Shown: one piece after another, positions 1-9,128 of the stretch
Numbering within the stretch: position 1 is the stretch's first letter
How the letters are laid out: the number at the start of each line of letters is the position of its first letter
Source of the DNA: Gammaproteobacteria bacterium
Lineage (GTDB): Bacteria; Pseudomonadota; Gammaproteobacteria; Steroidobacterales; Steroidobacteraceae
NCBI GenBank assembly: GCA_025355645.1
Contig: JANXZG010000003.1
Location: 1-64,000, forward strand
DNA: 64,000 nt
Reading direction: 5' to 3'
Notes under the pieces: generated by a model
The model's database searches: none
The model's input: only the letters and a program-made list of their open reading frames with translations
What the model was told of the DNA's origin: nothing
Program-made: the position numbers and the translations under genes

Positions 1-174
1 GCGCGTACGATTTGCCGGCGCGCGGAACGCGTCTGCTGGAGCCTGGCGCGCGAAGAGAGCGTCGGCGCCGACGTCATGATTTATTTGAACCGCCTGTCGG
101 ATCTTCTGTTCGTGATCGCGCGCGTGCTTGCCCGCCAGGACAAGGGTGGCGAGGTGTTCTGGCGCCGGACTTAA
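1..174 (+). CDS. pduO: PduO-type cob(I)alamin adenosyltransferase, 3' end only
   Basis: Frame 1 is open from the window edge to TAA at 172-174 and gives the last 57 residues of a protein. They include [15 protein letters not shown] and [18 protein letters not shown], followed by a VFW ending, which is the characteristic C-terminal helix pair of PduO/MMAB ATP:cob(I)alamin adenosyltransferases. The enzyme transfers the adenosyl group of ATP to cob(I)alamin to make adenosylcobalamin in the cytoplasm. The start and the N-terminal ATP-binding part lie outside the window. It matters here because a class II ribonucleotide reductase at 36212-39063 needs this cofactor. Confidence 0.85.
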   Translation, partial: ARTICRRAERVCWSLAREESVGADVMIYLNRLSDLLFVIARVLARQDKGGEVFWRRT

Positions 175-276
175 CGAGTCGATGAAATGGGATAAACGGC
201 CTTGGTTCGATGCCGGAGAAACCCCGCGTCTCCTGGGCTCAGCGAAGATGCGACGCGCGATAGCTCGATCCGCTTG

Positions 277-722
277 TCAGGCATCTTGCAACCCTAGACG
301 GAAGTACACAACTCGTTCGGTTTCCTCCAAACCCAAGGCGCGGTGCGCCGCGTGTGCAATGGTGTTACCGAGCAGTGAGTCGGACGCGAGCTCGAGACAA
401 CCGCCAGTCGTTGCCCATTTCACTACTGATTCGACAAGCGCGCGCTACACCTTCTGCGCCGGGACCTAGGCTCGGCGTATAGACCTTCCAGAAACGCTAC
501 CGGTGAGCTGCTAGTGCCGTTTACGTAGTCCGCGCGCTTCGACGCTTCAACAAAACCCGCAGCCGCTCCACTGGCAGTTACTGCCAGGCTAACGTAGTGC
601 CCACGCGCCAGAGTGTCTGTCATTCCGAACAAGTGTGCGGCTTCCTAATCGCCCGGCCATAGGGCCAAGCGAAGCGCTAGCCACTCGCGGTCAATACTGC
701 CTTGGGGCGCTGCGATTCGCAT
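277..722 (-). pseudogene. decayed AAC(6')-I-like aminoglycoside N6'-acetyltransferase (GNAT family)
   Basis: On the minus strand, ATG at 722 opens MRIAAPQ and a WLALRLALWPGD segment, then an in-frame TAG (645-647, codon 26). The same frame resumes with GFVEASKRADYVNGT and SSPVAFLEGLYAEP. It loses frame around 435-446, and in the next frame continues with a LVESVVKWA segment, GGCLELASDSLLGNT and ALGLEETERVVYFR to TGA (277-279). These blocks match, in order and spacing, the AAC(6')-I group (Iy-like: LWPG, DYVNG..SSPV.FLEG, MASD, ALGFEETERV..YRK). Allowing for one missing base, the gene would encode about 148 residues, the normal family length. A stop plus a frameshift indicate real decay, not one sequencing error. 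It fills the otherwise empty gap between the adenosyltransferase gene and ampD. Confidence 0.85.
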
Positions 723-755
723 GATGCCTAACGCGACACGAGTTCATTTCTCTAA

Positions 756-1364
756 TTAATCTGCGCCAGCACCGCGCTTGCCGGCAAGCTCGATCAAGCG
801 CCGCGCGCGCGACCAGTCGAAGGCGGGGCCGGGGTCCGTCTTCCGGCCGGGCGCTATGTCGCTGTGACCAACTAATTGCGCCGGTGATAACGCTGGATAC
901 GCCCGGCATAACGCCGCCACAATATTCGCCAGCACCGGGTATTGCACATCGGCATAAGGCGTCGTGTCGGCGCCCTCGAGTTCGACGCCGATCGAATAAT
1001 CGTTGCAGGCCTCGCGCCCCGCATACGTCGACTGGCCGGCATGCCAGGCCCTGTCCTTGAAGTTCACGTACTGGGTAATCTCCCCGTCGCGCCGCACGAG
1101 CAGGTGCGAGGAGACCTTGCGGTCACTGATCGTCGCAAAATACGGATGCGCATCCGCAGGCAGGGCATTGGTGAACAGGTAATCGATCCAGGGTCCGCCG
1201 AATGTGCCGGGCGGCAGGCTGATGCCATGCACGACGATCAGGTCGCACTCCACACCAACGGGGCGTGCATCGTGATTGGGCGACTCTACTTGTCGCACGC
1301 CGCGCATAAGGCCACTTCTCGCATCGACCTCAAGTTCGGGCAGCTGCATCTCTTTACTGGACAA
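756..1364 (-). CDS. ampD: 1,6-anhydro-N-acetylmuramyl-L-alanine amidase AmpD
   Basis: Cytoplasmic zinc amidase (202 aa) that removes the peptide from anhydro-muropeptides during cell-wall recycling; in many gammaproteobacteria its loss induces AmpC beta-lactamase. Amidase_2 motifs are complete: VVHGISLPPG with H46, WHAG near residue 108, an acidic IGVELEG strand near 125-131, and GHSDIAPGRKTDPG with H167 and D177. H46, H167 and D177 are the expected zinc ligands. The start is taken as TTG at 1364 because GAGGG lies seven bases upstream; ATG at 1349 is the alternative. It is divergent from rsmE. Confidence 0.93.
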   Translation of the reverse strand: MSSKEMQLPELEVDARSGLMRGVRQVESPNHDARPVGVECDLIVVHGISLPPGTFGGPWIDYLFTNALPADAHPYFATISDRKVSSHLLVRRDGEITQYVNFKDRAWHAGQSTYAGREACNDYSIGVELEGADTTPYADVQYPVLANIVAALCRAYPALSPAQLVGHSDIAPGRKTDPGPAFDWSRARRLIELAGKRGAGAD

Positions 1365-1442
1365 ACATCAGCCCTCACTGGAGGTGACCCGCCCTAGCAT
1401 ATGCGACAATACGCAGTCCGCAATGAGTATCGGGTAAATCGC

Positions 1443-2183
1443 ATGCGTCTGACTCGGGTTTTCGTCGCTACAGAGCTCGACGAGGGCAGCATCGTGGACC
1501 TGCCAGCTGAAACCGCCTCCCACATCGCCAAGGTGCTGCGCGCGCGCAGCGGTGATGCGCTGGTGCTATTCAACGGCGATGGCCGCGAGCTGGCCGGTGA
1601 GATCGAATCAGTGCGAGGCTCTAAGGTCAGGGTCACGGTCGGGCGAGCGGCAATGGCGGATCGCGAGTCACCGCTCGCAGTGACGCTGCTGCAATGCGTA
1701 CCGCGCGGCGACCGAATGGATTTTGTCGTGCAAAAAGCCACCGAGCTCGGGGTCCGGCATATCATTCCGGTCTTAAGCCATCGCAGCGTCGTGCGCCTGG
1801 ACATTGGCCAGGCGAGCGCGAAGGCGCAGCATTGGCGGGCCGTGGCGATCGGCGCCTGCGAGCAGAGCGGACGCAACCGGCTGCCCATAATCGATGTGCC
1901 GCGCCAGCTCATTGATTATCTCGGCGTGCCGCCGCAGATGCCGCGCACGCGCCTCGTACTCGATCCGGAACCTGCGCCGATCGTTGCGCCCTGGTCTGCT
2001 GACGCCGCGCTCGAGATCGGCGTAGGACCGGAAGGCGGATTCACGCCAGAGGAACTCGAGGCGTTTCGCGTCGCCGGTTTTCACCGTGTGCGCCTCGGGC
2101 CGCGCATCCTGCGCAGCGAAACTGCCGCAATCGCCGCGCTGGTCTGGCTGCAGAGTCGTTACGGGGATATGGGATCCACTTGA
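1443..2183 (+). CDS. rsmE: 16S rRNA (uracil(1498)-N(3))-methyltransferase RsmE
   Basis: SPOUT-family methyltransferase that methylates N3 of U1498 in 16S rRNA using SAM. The product (246 aa from ATG 1443, MRLTRVFV) has the N-terminal PUA-like part followed by FVVQKATELGV (about residues 90-100), the SAM-pocket strand IGVGPEGGFTPEE and the C-terminal RLGPRILRSETAAI knot motif. All are hallmark RsmE sequences. An upstream in-frame ATG at 1401 would add 14 residues that the family lacks, so 1443 is preferred. The stop overlaps the TTG start of the next gene. Confidence 0.93.
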   Translation: MRLTRVFVATELDEGSIVDLPAETASHIAKVLRARSGDALVLFNGDGRELAGEIESVRGSKVRVTVGRAAMADRESPLAVTLLQCVPRGDRMDFVVQKATELGVRHIIPVLSHRSVVRLDIGQASAKAQHWRAVAIGACEQSGRNRLPIIDVPRQLIDYLGVPPQMPRTRLVLDPEPAPIVAPWSADAALEIGVGPEGGFTPEELEAFRVAGFHRVRLGPRILRSETAAIAALVWLQSRYGDMGST

Positions 2184-3115
2184 AGCTCAAATTATTCCTG
2201 CCGCTTTTTGCCCTGTCGGGCGTCTGGGGCATCTCGTTCCTGATGATCCGGATTGCGGATACAACATTTCCGCCGCTGTGGGTGGCGCTGCTGCGTTGCT
2301 CGCTCGGTGCAATGCTGCTGTGGGCCATATTGGCGCTGCGAGGCAACAAGCTTCCGCCGCGCTCACATATGCGCTGGCTGCTTCTCGTCGCCTTACTGAA
2401 TAACGCGCTGCCCTTTACCTGTTACGCACTGGGTGAAGAGACCGTCCCTTCGAATATTGCCGCGGTCCTGAATGCCACAGTGCCGATCTGGACGCTGATG
2501 CTGACAATGGCGATCGAGCGACGGCGCGCGATGCTGATCACGACGGCGGGCGTGCTGATCGCCTTTGCCGGTGTGGTGCTCGTCGTATTCACGCAGGGAG
2601 AGGATGCGGGGCCCGCGCAGGCCGGCGCGGGTCTGTTCGCAGGCACGATAATCATCATCGTTGCGACCTTAAGCTATGCCATTGCGACCGTCATCGCCAA
2701 GGCGAAGCTGCGCGGGCTTGACCCCATTGGCCTTGCGACGACCCAGCTCACGCTCGCCTCGCTGATGCTGGCGCCCTTCGCACTCGGCGGCGCGCATCCG
2801 TCCACGCTGCATTGGGGTCCGATCGGCGCAATTGCCGTGCTGGGCTTCGCCGGCAGCGGCATCGCCTATCTGATTTACTACCGGTTGCTGCCGGTGATCT
2901 CGGCGACGCAGCTTGCGGCCGTCACCTACATCATGCCGATCTGGGGCGTGTTTTGGGGCCTGGTGGCGCACGAACACGTTGGGGCAGGAACTTACGTGGG
3001 CGTCGCGGTAACGATCGCAGGGCTAGTCTTGCTCAATACGCGCCTCTCCGGCGCTACATCAGGACCGAGGTCTCCTCGGCGATCAGCTCCTCAAGGCGCT
3101 GCAGATCCGGAATGA
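2180..3115 (+). CDS. EamA/DMT-superfamily transporter
   Basis: Inner-membrane protein of 311 residues with ten predicted hydrophobic helices arranged as two EamA repeats (first about 5-135, second about 150-285), the usual drug/metabolite exporter layout. LSGVWGISFLMIR at the N-terminus and a GVxLxxLG-like AGVVLVVFTQ end to the first repeat are typical. Substrate cannot be told from sequence. The start is TTG at 2180, overlapping the rsmE stop codon, so the two are probably co-transcribed. The last 60 bases run into the convergent chpC-like gene, encoding a polar arginine-rich tail that is unusual for the family. Confidence 0.85.
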   Translation: MKLKLFLPLFALSGVWGISFLMIRIADTTFPPLWVALLRCSLGAMLLWAILALRGNKLPPRSHMRWLLLVALLNNALPFTCYALGEETVPSNIAAVLNATVPIWTLMLTMAIERRRAMLITTAGVLIAFAGVVLVVFTQGEDAGPAQAGAGLFAGTIIIIVATLSYAIATVIAKAKLRGLDPIGLATTQLTLASLMLAPFALGGAHPSTLHWGPIGAIAVLGFAGSGIAYLIYYRLLPVISATQLAAVTYIMPIWGVFWGLVAHEHVGAGTYVGVAVTIAGLVLLNTRLSGATSGPRSPRRSAPQGAADPE

Positions 3116-3527
3116 GCGGCGTCTCGTTGATCATGCGCACCTGGCACAGGACCGGTGAACGCTCGGGAAAGCTGCGGGTAGGGTCCGCGCGGATCACATC
3201 GGCGCTGACGCGCACGAGCTGCGGAAAGCCCTGCGTCAACATGCCGAAGTAGCCCGAGTGTAGCGGGCCGCCCGGCGCATGAAACACGACGATGCGCGTG
3301 CGTCCCGAGATCGCGGGAAGTGGCATGCCAAGGGCACCTTCAAATGAGATCACCGGCACGTTCTGGCCATTCCAGCTGACGAGGCCCGCATACCAGGGCG
3401 GCGCGTTGGTCATCTCTGCCGGGGTCTGGTAACCGATGACTTCGGCCACGCAGGCGCGCGGCACCAGCAGGCGCTCGCCGACCAGCGGCACCAGCAGACT
3501 GTAAAGTTCTTCGCTCAGGTTCGACAC
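3054..3527 (-). CDS. chpC: CheW-like coupling protein of the Chp system (ChpC-like)
   Basis: 157-residue CheW-domain protein. CheW proteins link receptors to the CheA kinase in polar arrays. Visible features are the LLVPLVGERLLVP strand, a VAEVIGY segment, and WYAGLVSWNGQNVPVISFEGALG, the CheW core. It is last in the minus-strand operon, GTG start eight bases after the chpA stop, which is where ChpC lies in Pseudomonas. A second CheW-type gene (pilI) lies at the front of the same operon. It overlaps the EamA gene tail to tail by 62 bases. Confidence 0.8.
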   Translation of the reverse strand: MSNLSEELYSLLVPLVGERLLVPRACVAEVIGYQTPAEMTNAPPWYAGLVSWNGQNVPVISFEGALGMPLPAISGRTRIVVFHAPGGPLHSGYFGMLTQGFPQLVRVSADVIRADPTRSFPERSPVLCQVRMINETPLIPDLQRLEELIAEETSVLM

Positions 3528-3535
3528 GCGATTCT

Positions 3536-6500
3536 CTAGCTGTTGGCAACGTTGCGGCGCTGGACCAGTGGCTCGATCGCGTCGAGCAGCTGGCTTTCCT
3601 GGTACGGCTTGCCCAGGTACGCGTTAACGCCAAGTTCGATCGCACGCGCGCGGTGCTTCTCGCTGACGCGCGAAGTAATCATGACAATCGGTATGTGCTT
3701 AAGGCGCGGATCGCCACGCACATGCGCAGCCACCTCATATCCGTCCATGCGCGGCATCTCGATGTCCAGCAGGATAATTTCTGGCAGGTTTTCCTGCAAG
3801 AGCGACATCGCCTCGACCCCGTCCTTCGCGGTCAGCACTTTCATGCCGTTGCGCTCAAGCAACCGCTGCGTCACGCGACGTACCGTGATCGAGTCATCCA
3901 CCACCATGGCGAAGGTGCGACGGTCGCGCTGATCAATGAGCGGCGTCTCGCTCGGTCGCGAGCGCCACTCGGAGCGCACCAGTGAACCCATGTCAAGGAT
4001 CACGACGATCTTGCCATCGCCCAGGATTGTTGCGCCCGCGATACCACGGATTCCGGAAATTTGCGGGCCCAGCGACTTGACCACGATCTCGCGGCTGCCG
4101 ATCAGCTCATCCGTGACCAGCGCAGTAGAATGCTCGCCCGCCTTGATCAGCACGATGGACATCGACACATCCGTTTCCGGCAGCATCGTTGCGCCGAGCC
4201 CCACAAAAGTCCCGAGCTGCTGGAAGCGGAATTTCTGCCCGCCGTAATCGAATGGCGGCGCTTCCTTCGCAAGATGCCGGGCGATGATGTTGCGCGGCAG
4301 GCGCACGACGCCCTCGACCGTCGCAAGCGGCAGCGCATAGATCTCTTCGGCCACGCGCACGATCAACGCCTGGCTGATCGCAAGCGTAAACGGCAGGCGG
4401 ATCGTGAATCGCGAGCCTTCGCCCACCTTGGATTCGATGAACAGGCCGCCACCGAGCTTCTTGACCTCGGTCGCCACGACATCCATGCCGACGCCGCGGC
4501 CTGCCGATTGGGTGACGCGCCCGGCGGTGCTGAAGCCCGGTTCGAGAATCAGCTGCATGGCCTCTTCGTCGGTAAGCTTCGCCTGTGGATCGGCAAGGCC
4601 CAGCGAAATCGCCTTTTCGCGGATCAGTTTTACATCGATGCCAGCGCCATCGTCGGTGACGACGATAACGACCTCGGCGCCGTCGCGCGCAAGATTGATG
4701 GTGATTCGCCCGGTGATGGGCTTGCCGATCTGCGCGCGCTGCTCGGGATGCTCGATGCCATGCACGATCGCGTTGCGCAACATGTGCTCCAGTGGCGGCA
4801 CCATGCGCTCAAGTGATTGGCGGTCGAGTTCCGCGGCGGCGCCCTGCACGATCAGCTCGGCATGCTTGCCCGTATCGCTAGCGGCCTGGCGCACCAGGCG
4901 GGTCAGGCGTTGCACGTGGCGCTGGAAAGGCACCATGCGCGTGCGCATCAGGCTGTTCTGCAATTCGGTGATGACCCGCGCTTGCTGCCCGAGCAAGTTC
5001 TGGGCATCGCGGGCGAGCGACTCGAGCAGGCCCTGGATGCTGCCGACGTCGCCCGAAGTCTCCGCCAGCGCCCGCGAGAACTGCTGGATCGCAGAGTAGC
5101 GATCGAGCTCCAGCGGGTCGAAGTCGGTGCGCATCGAATCGTCGCTGCGGTGCCGGTTCAGCACCTGCACCTCGGTCTCGATTTCCAGGCCGCGCAGCTG
5201 CTCCTTCAAGCGCGTGACCGTGCGTGCGAGCTCGGCGAGGTTAAAGTCGATGGAATTGATCTGCTGATCGAGCCGTGCGCGGAAAATACTGACTTCGCCA
5301 GCGTTATTTAGCATCGTGTCCAGAAGGTCGGCATCGACACGCGCGAGTTCCGCGCGCTCCAGCGGCTGGCTCTCGCGTCCCGGCAACACCGTCTGCTGCA
5401 ATGATTCGGCGCTGATCGCGAGGTACTCGCCGCTGCGGCTGGTCTCCAGCTCATCAACCGAGGCGAGCAGCTGCGGCGCTGCCTCCGCCGCAGGTTCTTC
5501 CGGCTGCGGCTCAGGTGCGACTGACGGCGCAGGCGCCGCCGGTGTGGTCGGGACAACCGCGCCTGCCCCGATGATATCGGTCTCGGCCGCACCGCCCGTG
5601 ATGTAAGCACGGATTTGCCCGAGCAGTACCGCAGCGCCCTTGGGGAGGGAACCCTGGGCGACGGTATCGCGCATGCGTGCGAGCTCATCGAGGCTCGCCT
5701 GCATGATCGCATGGGCGCGATCGCCGCCAACCACGCCTCCAGAATCGATCTGGTTAACCAGCGTCTCGAGTTCATGGCTCAGGTCGCCCATGGCGGATAT
5801 GCCGGCCATGCGCGCGCCACCCTTGAGCGTATGCAGCTGGCGCTGCAGCTCGGCGACCGGCTGCTTGTCGTTCGGATTGGCATTCCAGCCGGCAAGTGAG
5901 GCCTGCGCTGCCTCCAGAAGCTCCATCGCCTCTTCGCCGTAGATATTTGCAATCTCGGTATCAAATGCTTCGGGCGCGAGCGCCTGCTGCGGTGCCGGCA
6001 TGGGTGCCGGTGCGGGTGTGGGTTCGAGTGCGCTAGGCGGAACCGGCGCCGGCACGGGTGCTGGTATCGGCGTGGGTTCGAGTGCGCTAGGCGTGACCGG
6101 TGCTAGCACGGCTGCTGGTGCCGGCGTGGGTTCGGGCGCGGGCAGCGGCATCGCCACGGGCAGGTCGGGCACCTGCGGCAGTCCCGGCTCGAGCGCTACC
6201 GCGGCGCCGCTGACCGACAGATGCTCAAAGGTTGCGGCCTCTTCTGCGAGGCGTGCGATCTCGGCATCAAGGGCCGCCTCGAGCTTGGCGATGCGCTCGC
6301 GCAGCAGCGGCTGCTCGCCAAAGAAATTCGTTTCTTCATCGATGTGCGAGACAACATTCTCGATCGCGGCAACCACATCGGCGAGCAACACGAGCCCGGC
6401 ATCGGTCAGGCCGTGACCGCTGTCGAAGACCTTGCGCATGTAATTGTTCAGGGGCTCGGTCAGACGGATGCCGTGGCGTGCATCCGCCATCTTGGAGCTG

Positions 6501-9106
6501 CCGCTCAAGGTATGGATGGCCCTATAGACCGTTTCGGGTAGATCGTGGGGCGCCGGGTGGCCGCCACGCTTGCGCAGGTATTCGCGGATATGCTCGAGAT
6601 GATTGGCCGTCTCCTTGCTGTAGATCTCGTGCAGCACAGGATCCATCGGCACAGGCTTCTCGGGCTGCACGACAACCATCGGTGCGGCGGGCTCGGGTGC
6701 CATCTCCATCGCCACAGGTGGCTCAATGACTTCCGGCGGCGCGGGCGAAGCCACAGCGTGTGCAGTATCCTTGGTCGGGATCACCATGGTTGGTATGTAC
6801 GCAGGTGCAGCGTCGACCACCGCCTGCTGCTCGGGCACCGCCTGCTGCTCGGGGCGACGACCCTCGGCGAACGCATGGGCGTTGGCCATGATGTCGCCGA
6901 CCGGGGCTTGTACCGGCCGGCCTGTCTCGAAGTTATCAACCAGATGCGGCAATGCAGACACTGCGGCGGCCAGGAGCGAGGTCATGCCCGCCGATCTTGC
7001 CAAGGTCTTGTCCAGCAACCGGTTCAGCAGATTCTCGATTGCCCAGGCAAAATCGCCGAACAGGCGCGCGCCGACCATGCGCCCGCTGCCCTTCAGGGTG
7101 TGAAAGTTACGGCGCATCGTCGACAGCGACTCGATATCGTCCGAATTCCGTTCCCACAGCGGGAATGCGCTGTTGATCGAGGCGACGACTTCCTTGGCTT
7201 CCTCGGAGAACACTTCGATCATCAATGGATCGGCCGCCTCGCGCGCACTTTGCATCGCCGGTATCACGAGGGTCGGCGCATGCGCGACCGCGGGGGCCGG
7301 CTCCGGCTCGATCATATCGATCTTGACGGTGGCGATGACGTCCGTGGGCAGCTGCGCTGCCAAGCTCGGCATATTAGAGGGCCCTTCATCCTGCAATGCC
7401 TTAATGCAGATCTCGGCATTGTCGAGCATGTACCATGGATCGGCGCGGCCGCTTTGGATCGTCTCCATGTAATATTCGAGGCTCACGATCGCATCCGCGA
7501 TGCGCTCGAGCCGCTGTGGCTCCGGCTTCGGCGCGCCAACTTCGATCAGGCGGCGCACTTGGACACCAATCGCATCCATAAGGCCAACCGCCCGGCCCTT
7601 GCCCAGCATCAAAAGGCCCGCGGTGATCCCGCGCAACAGCTGCGGCACGCTATCGAGCCCCGCAGGCGTAGCGTCGCTGGTATTTTGCACCGCTGCTGAC
7701 ACTGCATCCTTGACGCGCGCGAGGTTCACGATGCACTCGCGCAGCACCGCTTCGCTGACCTGCCGGAATTCGTGGTCGTCGCTGCCCGGCGGCGCGGCCT
7801 TGTCCGCAACCGGTGGCATCGGCAATATCAGTCGTACCAGATGCTCATCGAGGTTGTCCTCGACCGACAGCAGCACACCGGCGATCTTGATCAGTGCGCT
7901 CTCCGGCGGGGGACTACCGGCGGCGAGGAAATTATTCAGCTCCGTGATTTCGTCCTGGACCCGCTGGCGCAGCTGGCCCAGGCCGAGCACGCCGAGCGTG
8001 TCGCTGATCTTGCGCAGCATTTCGAGCTGCACCCGCAGCTCCTCGGTCTGGCCGCCGCCACGGCGCACGAAGATATCGAGCACGTCCTTGACCTTCGCCA
8101 GGTCCTCCTTGATCGCAAGCGCAACCGTGTGCATGAGCTTGACGCTGGGCGCAGACAGGCTCGCCCGCTCCTGTTCGATCGAATCGTCAAACGGCAGCAC
8201 TTCGGACAGCTTGAAGGACTTGCGCACCGCGCCAATGCGCCCGCCGTCGGTGGACGAGCAGGCAACGCAATACAACAGGTTGTTCAGGATCTCGACCGGG
8301 GGATTTTCGCCGTAGCGCGCCTCGCCCAGATCGCCGAGCAGCTTGATCTGCCGGTCAGCCTGGCCCAGCAGCCGTTTGACCGTGGCGCTCGGCTCGATGC
8401 CGTTCGTTTGCAGCGCCTCGATGACTGCGCCGGTGACCCACCAGAACTGGAATACCGGCTGGGTCGTCGCGACCTGCTCGAGCTTCGCGGCCACCAGCGC
8501 CATCAGGCCGAGGTTATATTCGATGATTTCGTTGCGAATCACGCCGAGAAGACCCAGCTGGAATTTCGATCGCAGCCGCCGCGCAACCGTGACCGCATCC
8601 CTCCCCTGCTCATCATTCGGTTGGGGCTGCGGCTTCGCCGGTTGATCGGACTTCAGGTTCAGCAGCAGCAGCGTGCCTTCAGACAACAGGGGCGTGCCCC
8701 GCACGGCGCGCAGGTCGTTCAGCAGCGGCAACAGGATCAGCGCCATGTCGCGCCCACCGGAGAGGACCCGGTCCAGGTAAGTGGGCAGCTGCACCATCGC
8801 GCGCATCAACGAATCCAGCCCGTCTAGATGGCGCTTCTCTTCGGTGTCGGTGGCCTGCAGCAGGTAGCGCGCCACGAGTTCCATCTCTTCGGCCAGCAGC
8901 GCTGCGCCGTAGACTTCGACGAGGCGCAGTACGCCATGCGCGATATGCAGTTGCTCGGCGCATTTGTCCAGCAATTCGCGCTGGTCCAGGCGCTCCGCAT
9001 AGGCCTCCAGGCAGGCCCGCGCATCGGCCAGCGTGACCGACATTTCCTTCGCAACGACGTGCAGGGTCTGCGAATTGACGTCGGACATGCTGAGCGCGGT
9101 GGACAC
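3536..9106 (-). CDS. chpA: ChpA/PilL: hybrid chemotaxis histidine kinase of the type IV pilus Chp system
   Basis: 1856-residue cytoplasmic kinase. Order of domains: N-terminal helical part (1-600) with Hpt-like folds that lack a clear phospho-His; Hpt with NFHTLKGSGRM (H669); degenerate-looking Hpt with AIHTLSGSSKM (H865); a Pro/Ala linker (about 985-1047); Hpt with LHTLKGGARM (H1092); dimerisation helices (1255-1400); HATPase with N-box HMLRNAIVHGIEHP (about 1441-1454), DDGAGID and GRGVGMDVV; CheW-like domain (about 1570-1715); C-terminal receiver with phospho-acceptor D1781 in LLDIEMPRMDGY. This is the ChpA layout, with fewer recognisable Hpt domains than the Pseudomonas protein. GTG at 9106 is used; ATG 9088 would remove six residues. 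It would phosphorylate PilG and PilH to control pilus extension and retraction. Confidence 0.93.
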   Translation of the reverse strand: MSTALSMSDVNSQTLHVVAKEMSVTLADARACLEAYAERLDQRELLDKCAEQLHIAHGVLRLVEVYGAALLAEEMELVARYLLQATDTEEKRHLDGLDSLMRAMVQLPTYLDRVLSGGRDMALILLPLLNDLRAVRGTPLLSEGTLLLLNLKSDQPAKPQPQPNDEQGRDAVTVARRLRSKFQLGLLGVIRNEIIEYNLGLMALVAAKLEQVATTQPVFQFWWVTGAVIEALQTNGIEPSATVKRLLGQADRQIKLLGDLGEARYGENPPVEILNNLLYCVACSSTDGGRIGAVRKSFKLSEVLPFDDSIEQERASLSAPSVKLMHTVALAIKEDLAKVKDVLDIFVRRGGGQTEELRVQLEMLRKISDTLGVLGLGQLRQRVQDEITELNNFLAAGSPPPESALIKIAGVLLSVEDNLDEHLVRLILPMPPVADKAAPPGSDDHEFRQVSEAVLRECIVNLARVKDAVSAAVQNTSDATPAGLDSVPQLLRGITAGLLMLGKGRAVGLMDAIGVQVRRLIEVGAPKPEPQRLERIADAIVSLEYYMETIQSGRADPWYMLDNAEICIKALQDEGPSNMPSLAAQLPTDVIATVKIDMIEPEPAPAVAHAPTLVIPAMQSAREAADPLMIEVFSEEAKEVVASINSAFPLWERNSDDIESLSTMRRNFHTLKGSGRMVGARLFGDFAWAIENLLNRLLDKTLARSAGMTSLLAAAVSALPHLVDNFETGRPVQAPVGDIMANAHAFAEGRRPEQQAVPEQQAVVDAAPAYIPTMVIPTKDTAHAVASPAPPEVIEPPVAMEMAPEPAAPMVVVQPEKPVPMDPVLHEIYSKETANHLEHIREYLRKRGGHPAPHDLPETVYRAIHTLSGSSKMADARHGIRLTEPLNNYMRKVFDSGHGLTDAGLVLLADVVAAIENVVSHIDEETNFFGEQPLLRERIAKLEAALDAEIARLAEEAATFEHLSVSGAAVALEPGLPQVPDLPVAMPLPAPEPTPAPAAVLAPVTPSALEPTPIPAPVPAPVPPSALEPTPAPAPMPAPQQALAPEAFDTEIANIYGEEAMELLEAAQASLAGWNANPNDKQPVAELQRQLHTLKGGARMAGISAMGDLSHELETLVNQIDSGGVVGGDRAHAIMQASLDELARMRDTVAQGSLPKGAAVLLGQIRAYITGGAAETDIIGAGAVVPTTPAAPAPSVAPEPQPEEPAAEAAPQLLASVDELETSRSGEYLAISAESLQQTVLPGRESQPLERAELARVDADLLDTMLNNAGEVSIFRARLDQQINSIDFNLAELARTVTRLKEQLRGLEIETEVQVLNRHRSDDSMRTDFDPLELDRYSAIQQFSRALAETSGDVGSIQGLLESLARDAQNLLGQQARVITELQNSLMRTRMVPFQRHVQRLTRLVRQAASDTGKHAELIVQGAAAELDRQSLERMVPPLEHMLRNAIVHGIEHPEQRAQIGKPITGRITINLARDGAEVVIVVTDDGAGIDVKLIREKAISLGLADPQAKLTDEEAMQLILEPGFSTAGRVTQSAGRGVGMDVVATEVKKLGGGLFIESKVGEGSRFTIRLPFTLAISQALIVRVAEEIYALPLATVEGVVRLPRNIIARHLAKEAPPFDYGGQKFRFQQLGTFVGLGATMLPETDVSMSIVLIKAGEHSTALVTDELIGSREIVVKSLGPQISGIRGIAGATILGDGKIVVILDMGSLVRSEWRSRPSETPLIDQRDRRTFAMVVDDSITVRRVTQRLLERNGMKVLTAKDGVEAMSLLQENLPEIILLDIEMPRMDGYEVAAHVRGDPRLKHIPIVMITSRVSEKHRARAIELGVNAYLGKPYQESQLLDAIEPLVQRRNVANS
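5975..6136 (-). repeat. 54-bp tandem repeat encoding a Pro/Ala-rich linker in chpA
   Basis: Three consecutive 18-residue units starting PEPTPAPA, LEPTPIPA and LEPTPAPA lie at residues 991-1044 of ChpA. At DNA level, a 22-base block at 6018-6039 recurs at 6072-6093, giving a 54-bp period, with a partial third copy near 6126. The units keep frame, so the repeat sets linker length between the second and third Hpt domains with recognisable phospho-His motifs. Such repeats are prone to copy-number change. Confidence 0.75.
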
Positions 9107-9128
9107 CTTAGGAACCTGGGTCTCAGCT

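Noticed and set aside
128-469. Plus-strand reading frame of 113 residues after the adenosyltransferase
   Set aside because: No motif or ribosome-binding site, and it lies opposite the decayed AAC(6')-like gene, whose motifs explain the region.
6000-6140. Repeats that might suggest a CRISPR-like array
   Set aside because: They are in-frame Pro/Ala coding repeats with no unique spacers and lie inside chpA.
3543-8827. Several long plus-strand frames (e.g. 4061-4816, 6545-7699, 7772-8827)
   Set aside because: All lie opposite chpA and show low-complexity composition typical of shadow frames; no family match.
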